Source: a virus
Strand: one strand, 5' to 3'
Virus record (IMG/VR): IMGVR_UViG_3300025846_000020
Location: 1 to 47,802 of that record
Length of the DNA: 47,802 nt
Part shown: positions 38,396 through 46,299 of the stretch, in pieces
Position numbering within the stretch: position 1 is the stretch's first letter
Layout: each line of letters starts with the position of its first letter
Notes under the pieces: model-generated
Databases searched by the model: none
What the model was told of the DNA's origin: nothing
The model's input: only the letters and a program-made list of their open reading frames with translations
Position numbers and translations under genes: made by a program

Positions 38396-38414
38396 TTGAC
38401 AGAGGGCCTACGCT
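38396..38414 (+). promoter_or_regulatory. CTTGACA element before the Sak4-like gene
   Basis: TTGACA (38396-38401) is followed after 7 bases by TACGCT and by GTAACC, then AAGGAGG of the gene at 38441. There is no proper -10 at 17 bases. Third example of this layout, after 2528 and 34588. Confidence 0.35.
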
Positions 38415-38440
38415 GTAACCCCAGAGGCAAGGAGGCACCC

Positions 38441-39460
38441 ATGCCACGCACCACCGATCCACCCAGCCGCCCTAGTCCGGGCAAGCTGCCCGATCCGTTT
38501 ATCAAGCCCGAGGCGATCAAGCCAACCATCATGGCCCTGATCTCGGGGCCGCCGAAGGTCGGCAAGACCTATCTCGCTCTCCAGGGCGCCCCCCGCCCGA
38601 TGGCGGTGATCGACTCCGAGGGTTCGGCCCAGTGGTATGTCGGGCGCAAGGGCTTTGAGCCGTTCGCGCTGCTCCACACGAAGTCCTATCGCGAGCTGAT
38701 GGCCGCCCTCGATTACATCGAGGCGAACCCCGGCGCTTACGAAACGCTCGTCATCGACTCCATGAGCGTGTTCTATTCGGTCCTCCAGGACGCCGCGGTG
38801 GCCTCCCGGACGGCCCGCGTGGTAGCGGCCGGCGGCGACCCCGCTGACGTCGACATCGAGATGAAGGATTGGGGCCGTATCAAGCGGTTGAACAAGGCGC
38901 TCATGAGCCGGCTGATGAACCTGCCGCTCAATGTCCTGGTTACCGTCCGCGAAAAGGATGCGGTGGAGAAGCGCGGTGGCGAGTTCGTGAAGGTCGGGGT
39001 CAAGCCCGACGCCGACAAGGGCATCGAATACGATGCCGCCCTGCTCATTCGGCTCGACGGTCCGCCCCACCGCAAGGACGGGAACCGCGTCGCTCTTTCC
39101 CTCGGCGGCTGGACCGAGGGCCTGCCACCCGGAACCGAAGTGGCCAATCCAACATGGAGCAACCTGTTCGCTCCGCTCCTGGCCCGCGGTGGCAACGCCA
39201 AGGCGACGCGCGCCGTCCAGTCCGATGAGGCCGCGGCGCACGAAGACGCGACCTCGATGGGGACCCGTCTCGCAACTCCGCTCGAGGCCCAGGCGCTCGC
39301 CGAGGCCATGACCGCCGCCGGGTACGACCCGGAAGAGGTCCGCGAACGCAAGGGCTGGCCGCCCTTCGGAGAGATGGGCGCCGTCAAGACCGCCGAGCTG
39401 ATCGCCTTCTTTGAAAAGAAGGTGGCTAAGCCCGAGCCTGCGCCGGAGGTAGCTGCATGA
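38441..39460 (+). CDS. Sak4-like RecA-fold ATPase (single-strand annealing)
   Basis: This 339-residue protein has AAGGAGG 7 bases before the ATG. Walker A is GPPKVGKT at 36-43 and Walker B is TLVIDS at 103-108, with an aspartate/glutamate in VIDSEGSA between. The length and short RecA core match phage Sak4 proteins, which anneal single strands with SSB. The C-terminal 100 residues hold a small helical region (AEAMTAAGYDPEEVRERKGW). Neighbouring nuclease and SSB genes support a complete recombination set. Confidence 0.82.
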   Translation: MPRTTDPPSRPSPGKLPDPFIKPEAIKPTIMALISGPPKVGKTYLALQGAPRPMAVIDSEGSAQWYVGRKGFEPFALLHTKSYRELMAALDYIEANPGAYETLVIDSMSVFYSVLQDAAVASRTARVVAAGGDPADVDIEMKDWGRIKRLNKALMSRLMNLPLNVLVTVREKDAVEKRGGEFVKVGVKPDADKGIEYDAALLIRLDGPPHRKDGNRVALSLGGWTEGLPPGTEVANPTWSNLFAPLLARGGNAKATRAVQSDEAAAHEDATSMGTRLATPLEAQALAEAMTAAGYDPEEVRERKGWPPFGEMGAVKTAELIAFFEKKVAKPEPAPEVAA

Positions 39461-39702
39461 AGATCCCCGCCACCTGGGACGGCGAAACCGTCTACATCGT
39501 GGCTTTTGACACCCGCAACCCCGCCACCGCGGTGCTCATCCGGCACGACGGCTCGTTCGCGTTCGCGGAGCTGACCTCCCTCACGGTCCTGCGCCATGAG
39601 GGCGTCTTCAACAGCTACGGCCGCGATAACACGTTCACCCCGCCGGCGGAGACGATCGCGTCCCTCGCCCGCCGTCAGGCCTTCAAGGAGGCGGGCGAAT
39701 GA
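39457..39702 (+). CDS. hypothetical early protein, beta-rich
   Basis: This 81-residue protein overlaps the Sak4-like stop by 4 bases. Strands such as GETVYIVAFDTRNPATAVLI and a C-terminal helix suggest a small alpha/beta domain. No family recognised; co-translation links it to the recombination genes. Confidence 0.58.
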   Translation: MKIPATWDGETVYIVAFDTRNPATAVLIRHDGSFAFAELTSLTVLRHEGVFNSYGRDNTFTPPAETIASLARRQAFKEAGE

Positions 39703-39965
39703 TCGCCCCCAGTGCCGTCAGAACCCTTCGGGAGCGGCGGGCAGAGATCGAAGCCCGTCAGTTGCGCCTCAGCGAAGAGGTCATCGCGATCGCCGCCCAA
39801 CAGGAGGAGCGCCATCTCCTAGCCGCCTACTGGCGCGCGGAGCTTGCCGACATCGACCGCGTGCTCCGCATCCTTGACGCTATCTGTGACGCGCCGTTTA
39901 TTCCGCCCGTGGAAGAAGCCAGCGCGATTGCTCCACTGGCGATCGAAAGCAAGGCAGCGGCGTAA
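39699..39965 (+). CDS. helical hypothetical early protein
   Basis: This 88-residue protein overlaps the previous stop. A long charged helix (RTLRERRAEIEARQLRLSEE, then AAYWRAELADIDRVLRILDA) suggests a coiled coil. The next gene starts immediately after its stop. Function unknown. Confidence 0.58.
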   Translation: MIAPSAVRTLRERRAEIEARQLRLSEEVIAIAAQQEERHLLAAYWRAELADIDRVLRILDAICDAPFIPPVEEASAIAPLAIESKAAA

Positions 39966-41078
39966 GTGACCGACTGGAGGGCTGCCGGGCTACTGGCCAA
40001 CGCCCATCGCGTCACCAACCTCGCCCGAGGCAGTTACGACAGCCCGGCCAAGTCACGCGTCAGGACCCGTGCCCTCCGGTTCATCGCTGGCGGTCTCGCC
40101 GCTGACGAGAAAATGGGCGACTTGTGGGGTGGGGGCGCGAGTGCGGCCGAGGCCGCGGCGCTCGGTATCCCGACCATCTCCATCGAGGACGGGCGCTGGC
40201 CTAAGAGCGAGCATGGCGTTTCGGCGCTCGTCTCCAAGCGCGCTCTCGTCACAGACGCGCAGGAGCACGGCTTTGAGTGGCGGTGGGGCAAGGCCGACAA
40301 GTTCGCCGGCGAGTGCCAAGCGTCCTTCTGGGACTTCTGCGGGCACTGGTGCCCCGAGATGCGGCGCACCCTAAAGGCGAGCGATCACCACAAGCGGATC
40401 GTTGTCACGATGATGCCCGAACGAGTGCCGGTCGGGCGCGGCCTAACCCCTGCGGAGTGGCGGGCCACGTATCGTGGACTGTTGTCCCTGACGCTACCCA
40501 ATCACGGCTTCAAGTGGTTCCAAAAATACCGCCGCGCCGAGGAACAGTGGGCGTTTGTGTTTGGGTTGGTGCGAACGGGCAGGGGCGCCCGCCGACGAGC
40601 CTATGACCTCACACCCGAGGCCAAGGCCCGCCACGCCGCCTACAGGGCCACGCCCGAGGTTAAGGCCCGCAAGGCTGCCGCCAGGGCCGTCGCCGAGGCT
40701 AGGCCCGAGGTCAAGGCCCGCAGGGCCGCCTATAGGTCCACGCCCGAGGCCAAGGCCCGCAGGGCCGCCTGCATGGCCACCTACAACGCCACACCCAAGG
40801 GCAAGGCTTGCAGGGCCGCCTACAAGGTCGCCTACAACGCCACGCCCGAGGCCAAGGCCCGCCAACGATCTTACGACGCTAGGCCCGAGGTCAAGGCCCG
40901 CAAGGTCGCCTACAACGCCACGCCCGAGGTTAAGGCCCGCCAACGAGCCTATGACCTCACACCCGAGGCCAAGGCCCACCACGCCGCCTTCTACGCTGCC
41001 CACCGTGAGGAAATCCTCGCTAAGGGCGCCGCTTATTACGCCCGCAAGAAAGCCGAACAAACCGAAGGAGCTGCCTGA
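39966..41078 (+). CDS. two-part protein: unknown enzyme-like domain plus basic repeat tail
   Basis: This protein of about 370 residues (GTG start) directly follows the previous stop. Residues 1-210 form a folded domain with DLWGGGASAAEAAALGIPTI, which recalls the SAM-binding loop of class I methyltransferases, then FWDFCGHWCPEM and a basic region; I cannot assign it firmly. Residues about 215-355 are nine or so repeats of 13-17 residues, TPEVKARKAAYNA type, highly basic and helical. Similar K/R-rich repeats occur in some phage DNA-binding and HNH proteins. It lies between recombination genes and SSB, so a DNA-bound role is likely. Confidence 0.65.
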   Translation: MTDWRAAGLLANAHRVTNLARGSYDSPAKSRVRTRALRFIAGGLAADEKMGDLWGGGASAAEAAALGIPTISIEDGRWPKSEHGVSALVSKRALVTDAQEHGFEWRWGKADKFAGECQASFWDFCGHWCPEMRRTLKASDHHKRIVVTMMPERVPVGRGLTPAEWRATYRGLLSLTLPNHGFKWFQKYRRAEEQWAFVFGLVRTGRGARRRAYDLTPEAKARHAAYRATPEVKARKAAARAVAEARPEVKARRAAYRSTPEAKARRAACMATYNATPKGKACRAAYKVAYNATPEAKARQRSYDARPEVKARKVAYNATPEVKARQRAYDLTPEAKAHHAAFYAAHREEILAKGAAYYARKKAEQTEGAA

Positions 41079-41079
41079 C

Positions 41080-41535
41080 ATGGGCTTTTGCAACCTGACC
41101 CTAGTGGGCAATCTGGGGCGTGACCCTGAGATGAGGTACACCCCGGCCGGCCAAGCCGTGACCCAGTTTTCGGTTGCGGTCAGTTCCAGCAAGCCTGACG
41201 GCTCGGGCGGCTGGAAGGATGAGCATACCGATTGGTTCAGGGTGTCCGTCTGGGGCGCCCGCGGCGAGCGCGCCGCCGAACAGCTCCGCAAGGGCGCCAA
41301 GGTCCTCGTGTCCGGCCGCTTCGCGACTCGCGAATGGGAAGGCAAGGACGACGGCGTTACCCACACGTCGCTCGAAGTGACGGCCGATGCCGTCATGCAG
41401 ATGGCCCCGCCCAAGGGTGGCGGCGACACCTTCGGCCAGGAGGACGCGCGGCCCTCGGCGCCCCGCGCTGCACCTACCGCGGCACGTGTGGAGCCTGCGT
41501 CAGACCTCGACGATCTGGACTCGCTCCCGTTCTGA
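41080..41535 (+). CDS. ssb: single-stranded DNA-binding protein
   Basis: This 151-residue protein has AAGGAG upstream. The OB-fold N-terminus is typical (NLTLVGNLGRDPEMRYTPAG, then WFRVSVWGARGERAAEQLRK and LVSGRFATREW). A flexible linker leads to the acidic tip DDLDSLPF, the usual partner-docking tail. It coats single strands during replication and works with the nuclease and Sak4-like protein. A tetraloop hairpin follows. Confidence 0.93.
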   Translation: MGFCNLTLVGNLGRDPEMRYTPAGQAVTQFSVAVSSSKPDGSGGWKDEHTDWFRVSVWGARGERAAEQLRKGAKVLVSGRFATREWEGKDDGVTHTSLEVTADAVMQMAPPKGGGDTFGQEDARPSAPRAAPTAARVEPASDLDDLDSLPF

Positions 41536-41538
41536 GAT

Positions 41539-41566
41539 GAGGGGCTTCGGCCCCTCTCTCCCTCTC
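41539..41566 (+). terminator. UUCG tetraloop hairpin after ssb
   Basis: GAGGGGC-TTCG-GCCCCTC (41539-41556) is a perfect 7-bp stem with the very stable TTCG loop, followed by a CT-rich tract. A second hairpin, AGGGAC-ACCGC-GTCCCT (41584-41600), lies just before the next ribosome site. Confidence 0.78.
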
Positions 41567-41611
41567 CTGTCTGTTCAAGGCTTAGGGACACCGCGTCCCT
41601 GAAGGGATTAT

Positions 41612-43381
41612 ATGGCGCAGCGAACGCGCTATGAGGTCAAGGACGCGTCGGGTGCGCTGGTCGCTGTCCACGTGCGGATTGACGAGCCGGACGGCACGAA
41701 ACGCCTCCTGTGGGAGCGTCCGGCCGGTGAGTCTGGCCTCGGCGAGCTGGCCCTCGTCGACCTGCCGCTCTATGGCGTCCACCACCTCGGAGACTGGCCG
41801 GCCCACCGCCCGATCGTCGTCACGGAGGGAGAGAAGGCGGCCCAGGCGCTGATCGACGCCGACATCTGCGCCGTAGGCACGGTCACCGGGGCGAGCTCCA
41901 CCCCGGGCCCGGCCCTGGGCGAGCTCGCCGGGCGCCACGTCGTCCTGTGGCCCGATAACGACGAGGTTGGCCGCGCGCACATGAAGCGGATCGCCGGAGG
42001 CCTGCGGGCCATCGTGGCGTCTCTCCGCTGGGCTGAATGGCCCGCGGCCCCGGCTCACGGTGACGCCGCCGACCTGATCCTCCTGGGCGCCGATGCCGTG
42101 TGGAACGTGATCGACGCGGCCGAGCCGATCGGGTCGGATCGCTTTGAGCATCAGGGGCTCGGGTACGTCGGCCACTTTGAGGAGGGCGAGGTCGACGTGA
42201 CCTTTGACCATATCCGCCGCTCTGGCGGGGATCTGGTCGGGGAGCTGTCGGTCACCTCTGCTGACGCATCGGTTTCGGATAACGGCCACCTCCTGCGGGG
42301 TTCCTTCAATGTCTCCGCGATGGGCACCCGCTCGACGATCGCGAAGGCTCTTGCCGAACGCGCGCCGACGCTGACGGTCGATTGGCGGGGCTACCTCGAG
42401 CGTTTCTGCCGCGCCACGCTCGAGGCCGAGCGACAGGGCGAGCCGGTCGTGATCGTGGGCAACCGTCCCCGGAGGCCAGCGATCCCGTACCTGCTGGATC
42501 CCCTCCTGGTGGTCGGCAAGTCGACGATCCTCTTCGGGCCTGAGGGAACGGGTAAGAGCTACCTCGCGGCAGCCGCGGTCGTCTCGGTCGAGTCCGGGGT
42601 GAGCGTCATCCCTGGCTGGTGTCCCGGCAAGGGCGGGCATGTGCTGATCCTCGACTGGGAGGATGACGAGGACGAGTGGAACGATCGCCTTGCCCGGATC
42701 TGCCGGGGAGCCAACCTGCCGCCCGTCGGCGTCGTCTACCGCTACGGGCGCGGGCCTCTCGCGGACAACGTTGAGGAGGTCGCCCGGATCGTGGTAGAGC
42801 GGAAGATCGACCTCGTCATCGTCGACTCCGTGAGCAAGGCGGCTCCTCCCGGCCGTGAGGGTGGCGACCCGTCCGACTCCGCCGGGCGGCTGTTCGCGGC
42901 CCTCCGCTACATCGGAGGTACGCACCTCCTGCTGGACCACGTCCCCAAGGCCGACCGGGGCAAGGCGGGCTCTGAGCGTCCATACGGTTCGGTCATGAAG
43001 CCCGCCTGGGCCCGGGTCACGTTCGAGCTGTCCTGCTCGGATGAGAGCGACCCCGACGATCGCCATCTGGTCCTTGTCAATCGCAAGCGCAACAGCGGCG
43101 CCCGGACCGACCCGAAGGGCGTCGGGATCAAATATGGAGAGGATGCCGTGACGTTCTATGACGAGAAGCCCACGGGGGAAACCGTCCCGCTCCGGGTTCG
43201 CATCATCGCGGTCCTTGGCCAGGGGGCCATGACCTATGCGGACATCGCGTCCGAAGTCAACTCCGACCCGGAGACGGTGCGCAGCACCATGAACCGGGCG
43301 CGAGATCAGTTCGTCAAGGTCGTCGGCGCCGATGCGGTCACTCGCTGGGCCCTCGCGTACCGCGACGAGAAGGCGGCGTGA
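41612..43381 (+). CDS. TOPRIM primase-type plus RecA-like helicase protein
   Basis: This 589-residue protein carries two enzymes. N-terminal TOPRIM domain: TEGEKAAQAL (E72), LWPDNDEVGR (D115, D117) and HGDAAD at 149-154. C-terminal AAA/RecA-like domain: Walker A GPEGTGKS at 309-316, the acidic WEDDEDEW at 349-356 and IVDSVSKA at 403-410. The last 70 residues look like a winged helix (MTYADIASEVNSDPETVRST). It should prime and unwind DNA at the phage fork. No zinc finger is seen at the N-terminus. The next gene overlaps its stop. Confidence 0.88.
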   Translation: MAQRTRYEVKDASGALVAVHVRIDEPDGTKRLLWERPAGESGLGELALVDLPLYGVHHLGDWPAHRPIVVTEGEKAAQALIDADICAVGTVTGASSTPGPALGELAGRHVVLWPDNDEVGRAHMKRIAGGLRAIVASLRWAEWPAAPAHGDAADLILLGADAVWNVIDAAEPIGSDRFEHQGLGYVGHFEEGEVDVTFDHIRRSGGDLVGELSVTSADASVSDNGHLLRGSFNVSAMGTRSTIAKALAERAPTLTVDWRGYLERFCRATLEAERQGEPVVIVGNRPRRPAIPYLLDPLLVVGKSTILFGPEGTGKSYLAAAAVVSVESGVSVIPGWCPGKGGHVLILDWEDDEDEWNDRLARICRGANLPPVGVVYRYGRGPLADNVEEVARIVVERKIDLVIVDSVSKAAPPGREGGDPSDSAGRLFAALRYIGGTHLLLDHVPKADRGKAGSERPYGSVMKPAWARVTFELSCSDESDPDDRHLVLVNRKRNSGARTDPKGVGIKYGEDAVTFYDEKPTGETVPLRVRIIAVLGQGAMTYADIASEVNSDPETVRSTMNRARDQFVKVVGADAVTRWALAYRDEKAA

Positions 43382-43653
43382 TGAACATCGAAGCCCTCAC
43401 CCGGCTGGCGCAGGAGGCCACGCCGGGACCGTGGGAGTACGAGCCGGGCGAGCCGGATGACCCGGCGCGCCGTTCATGGCCGGGTATCTACGTCCCAGCC
43501 AAACGCGGTCCGGGGTGCATGTCCTTCGCGGTTACGACGTTCAACGCGGAGGCCGACGCCGCCTACATCGCCGCTGCCTCGCCGGACGTGGTGCTTGCGC
43601 TGGTCCGTGTGGTGCTGGCGGCCTTGAACGCCCTCGCGGACCTCGACCGATGA
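43381..43653 (+). CDS. Ea22-like small phage protein
   Basis: This protein of about 90 residues (a GTG one codon upstream is also possible) has the familiar layout EALTRLAQEATPGPWEYEPG, then DAAYIAAASPDVVLALVRVV, known from many phage ead/Ea22-type proteins. Their function is unclear. It is coupled to the helicase and to the next gene. Confidence 0.68.
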   Translation: MNIEALTRLAQEATPGPWEYEPGEPDDPARRSWPGIYVPAKRGPGCMSFAVTTFNAEADAAYIAAASPDVVLALVRVVLAALNALADLDR

Positions 43654-44246
43654 CCACCGTGTACATCGCCGGGCCCATGCGGGGGTACCCCTCGTTCAAC
43701 TTTCCGGCGTTCCACCAGGCCGAGGCTTGGTTCAGGGACCACGGGTGGAACGTGTTGAACCCGGCTCGGATGGACGAGGCAGAAGGCTTCGACCCCCGCA
43801 CGGACCCGGCCGGGACCCCCGAGTCCTATATGCGTCGCGACCTCCCGCTGCTCATGAACTGCGACGCGATCGCGCTCCTGCCGGGCTGGCGTGCGAGCAA
43901 CGGCGCCAGGAACGAGTTGGCCGTGGCGCGGATGTGCGGCCTGCAGATCCTTGACGCCGAGACGATGGAAGACCTCCCTGACGAGACGATCCTCGAGGAA
44001 GCGCAGCGGATCGTCCACAGCGATCGGGGGGCAGCCTATGGGCCTCCCGAGATCGATTTCGCCCGAACGGGCCGCATGTGGGGGGCGATCCTGGGTATCC
44101 CCGACGTGCCTCCCGAAAAGGTCGGTTTGTGCATGGTCGCGGTCAAGATCGGCCGGGAGGTCAACGAACACCGGCGTGACAACCTCGTAGACCTCGCCGG
44201 GTACGCGGAGACCGTTGATCTCATTTGGCAACGGAGGGCGGCATGA
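43650..44246 (+). CDS. DUF4406-like plus MazG/DUF6378-like fusion
   Basis: This 198-residue protein starts at an ATG overlapping the previous stop. Residues 1-110 have VYIAGPMRGYPSFNFPAFHQ and CDAIALLPGWRASNGARNEL, the nucleoside 2-deoxyribosyltransferase-like DUF4406 pattern. Residues 115-198 have DRGAAYGPPEIDFARTGRMW and VAVKIGREVNEHRRDNLVDL, like the MazG-related DUF6378 family. Both halves suggest nucleotide-pool or modified-nucleotide metabolism. The two families are often separate proteins. Confidence 0.75.
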   Translation: MTTVYIAGPMRGYPSFNFPAFHQAEAWFRDHGWNVLNPARMDEAEGFDPRTDPAGTPESYMRRDLPLLMNCDAIALLPGWRASNGARNELAVARMCGLQILDAETMEDLPDETILEEAQRIVHSDRGAAYGPPEIDFARTGRMWGAILGIPDVPPEKVGLCMVAVKIGREVNEHRRDNLVDLAGYAETVDLIWQRRAA

Positions 44247-44494
44247 GCGGGCGTCCGCCTTGCATGACATTCGCTGAATGGATGGACTGGCGGGCGTTCA
44301 ACTTGATCCTCCATCCCTCTAACCGCGCGGATAGCCCCTGCCGAGACTGCACGCCGGCCTTTGCCGCGACGCAGCCCATCTGCACCGGCATCCCGGGAAA
44401 GCGGGGGCGGGGGCCTGCGTACACGGCAGACGAAGCGCTCGCGACCAGGCGGGCCACGTGGCGCGAGTCGTCGAGAAGACGGAGGGCGGCGTGA
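44243..44494 (+). CDS. small Cys-containing hypothetical protein
   Basis: This 83-residue protein overlaps the previous stop. FNLILHPSNRADSPCRDCTP followed by AATQPIC gives C-x2-C plus a third Cys. The C-terminus is very basic (RATWRESSRRRRAA). A DNA- or RNA-binding role is possible. Stop overlaps the resolvase start. Confidence 0.6.
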   Translation: MSGRPPCMTFAEWMDWRAFNLILHPSNRADSPCRDCTPAFAATQPICTGIPGKRGRGPAYTADEALATRRATWRESSRRRRAA

Positions 44495-44967
44495 GCGTCA
44501 TCTTGGCGATCGATCCTGGCACCACGCGATCGGCGTGGGTCGTCCTTCAGGACGGGCGACCGGTCCGGTTCGGGATCGATCCGAACGGGACGATCCTCGG
44601 GTCGCTGCGAGCCGGAATGCTGACGGATGGTACGCTCTGCCGTCCACCCGTCGCCGTCATCGAGCAGGTCGCATCCTACGGGATGCCGGTCGGCGCCGAG
44701 GTCTTCGAGACCGTGCGCTGGTCCGGCCGCTTCGAAGAGGCGCTGTACCCGACGCCCGTCGCCCAGCTCACCCGCAAGGCGATCGTCGTCCACCTCTGCG
44801 GCTCGGCGCGGGCCAAGGATCCCAACGTGCGCCGCGCGTTGATGGACAAGTTCGGGGGCGACGCGTCGATCGGCCGGAAGGCGGCGCCGGGCCCGCTGTA
44901 CGGCTTCCACGCTGATTTGTGGAGCGCTTTGGCGGTGGCTGTCGCCTACGCCGAGGGCGCGAAGTGA
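44491..44967 (+). CDS. RuvC-like Holliday junction resolvase
   Basis: This 158-residue protein starts with a GTG overlapping the previous stop. It has an RNase H-like fold with D8 in ILAIDPGTTRSAW, E59 in VIEQVASYG, and H140/D142 in FHADLWSALAVAVAY, the expected acidic active-site set of RuvC-type resolvases. It would resolve recombination and replication branches before packaging. It belongs with the Sak4-like, SSB and nuclease genes functionally. Confidence 0.82.
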   Translation: MSVILAIDPGTTRSAWVVLQDGRPVRFGIDPNGTILGSLRAGMLTDGTLCRPPVAVIEQVASYGMPVGAEVFETVRWSGRFEEALYPTPVAQLTRKAIVVHLCGSARAKDPNVRRALMDKFGGDASIGRKAAPGPLYGFHADLWSALAVAVAYAEGAK

Positions 44968-45242
44968 GCGACCTCCGGGCCCGGATCGCCGAATACGACG
45001 CCCGCCCCCTGCTCGCATGGGCCGTGGAGTGGCACAGCGTCAACCGGCTCGACGGCGACCGGCGGCACCTGCAATGGAGCCCGGAGTCCGGGCCGGGCGA
45101 TTTCCGTCTGTTCCGAACCCGCCGCGCGTGCCGCGCCTACATCGAGGAACGCTACGGCTATGCCCGCGACCGGGAGGATCTGCGGGCTGAACCGCACGGC
45201 TGGCGCATCCCCCGAGCCGTCCGCGTCACGGTGTCCCGATGA
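44964..45242 (+). CDS. hypothetical protein after the resolvase
   Basis: This 92-residue protein starts with a GTG overlapping the resolvase stop. It is Arg/Trp/Tyr-rich (LLAWAVEWHSVNRLDGDRRH, then TRRACRAYIEERYGYARDRE). No known motif is seen. Its stop overlaps the next ATG. Confidence 0.58.
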   Translation: MSDLRARIAEYDARPLLAWAVEWHSVNRLDGDRRHLQWSPESGPGDFRLFRTRRACRAYIEERYGYARDREDLRAEPHGWRIPRAVRVTVSR

Positions 45243-45550
45243 CCCCGATCGAGGCGCACGACGAGGTGATCGCCCGGGATGATATCTGCTTCCTGTTCCG
45301 CATCCAAGCCGGTCACGTTTGCCGGGACGCCTGGGGCAATCGGCATGAGCCGTCCGACCGCGAGCGGCTGACCGTCGACCGCGTCAAGGAGCACCCGCGC
45401 ATGGGCGTCGGGGAGTCTCACCGCGATCCGACGCACCTGATCGCCATGTGCTATGCGGGCAACGTCGGTGGGCCGTCTCGGGAAGTGCGGGCCGCCGAGC
45501 GCGCGTACCTCGCGCGCCTGTACCCAGACACCTGGGAGGTGGCGGCGTGA
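45239..45550 (+). CDS. degenerate HNH-type protein
   Basis: This 103-residue protein has the frame of a small phage HNH endonuclease: DEVIARDDICFLFRIQAGHV, CRDAWG, then LTVDRVKEHPRMG and HLIAMCYAGNVGG. In active relatives the DR is DH and the final part is C-x2-HN; here the first His is Arg and the second is Ala-Gly-Asn. It is therefore probably a catalytically dead or altered HNH protein that may still bind DNA. Overlaps its neighbours by 4 bases. Confidence 0.6.
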   Translation: MTPIEAHDEVIARDDICFLFRIQAGHVCRDAWGNRHEPSDRERLTVDRVKEHPRMGVGESHRDPTHLIAMCYAGNVGGPSREVRAAERAYLARLYPDTWEVAA

Positions 45551-46245
45551 CGCCCTACTACTCCGACGACCTCGTGACGATCTACCACGGAGATTGCCGG
45601 GAGTGGATGCCCGAGGCCGACGTGATCGTGACGGACCCGCCGTACTCATCGGGCGGCTTCCAAGAGGCCGGTAAGTCGTCGGGCAGCATCGGGAAGATGG
45701 GCGCGGCGACGAAGGACGACCGCATCGGTTACGACACGCTTTCGACTCGTGGGTACATGAACCTCATGCGCGAAGTCCTGCGAAGCGCGCGGAGCGTAGA
45801 CGAGATTGCCGTATTCACGGATTGGCGGATGTGGGTCAATACCGCCGACTCGCTCGAATACGCCGGGTACATGCTCAGGGCGATGATCGTGTGGTCGAAG
45901 GGCAACAACGGCATCGGGCGGCCGTGGCGCAACCAGCACGAACTTATCGCCTACGGGATGCGCCGACCTGCCAACAAAGATCGCATCGCCAAGCACGGAA
46001 ACGTGATCGACTGTGCCCGTAGCGGGAATGTGAACCACCCGACGGAGAAGCCCGTCGAGTTATTGCGGAAGGTCATCGACAACATGCTCGGCGCCGTATT
46101 GCTCGACCCCTTTATGGGCTCCGGCTCGACCCTCGTCGCCGCGAAGTCCCTCGGTCGCCGCGCCATCGGCATCGAGATCGAAGAGAAGTGGTGCGAGACC
46201 GCCGCCAACCGCTGCCGGCAGGAAGTCCTAGGGCTCGCCGCATGA
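45547..46245 (+). CDS. second DNA methyltransferase (N4/N6 amino type)
   Basis: This 232-residue protein starts with a GTG overlapping the previous stop. VIVTDPPYSSGG (DPPY at 30-33) is the catalytic motif. The C-terminal NHPTEKPVELLRKVI and DPFMGSGSTLVAA form the SAM site, again the beta order. The whole enzyme is present, unlike the split one at the window ends. It probably modifies phage DNA at a different site. Specificity cannot be read from sequence. Confidence 0.88.
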   Translation: MTPYYSDDLVTIYHGDCREWMPEADVIVTDPPYSSGGFQEAGKSSGSIGKMGAATKDDRIGYDTLSTRGYMNLMREVLRSARSVDEIAVFTDWRMWVNTADSLEYAGYMLRAMIVWSKGNNGIGRPWRNQHELIAYGMRRPANKDRIAKHGNVIDCARSGNVNHPTEKPVELLRKVIDNMLGAVLLDPFMGSGSTLVAAKSLGRRAIGIEIEEKWCETAANRCRQEVLGLAA

Positions 46246-46299
46246 TCCGGGCCCTTTCGTCGTTCAGCCTTCCAGAGCAACGGCTGATCTTGGCCTTGG

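Noticed and set aside
40600-41020. Repeat array as a possible origin of replication (iteron-like)
   Set aside because: The repeats keep the reading frame and encode a consistent basic helix, so a coding explanation is enough; an origin cannot be excluded but nothing else supports it.
40494-41591. 365-codon repeat-rich frame on the minus strand
   Set aside because: Antisense to the basic repeat protein and ssb; the Gly/Leu repeats simply reflect the coding repeats.
41582-43066. 494-codon open frame on the minus strand
   Set aside because: Antisense to the TOPRIM-helicase gene.
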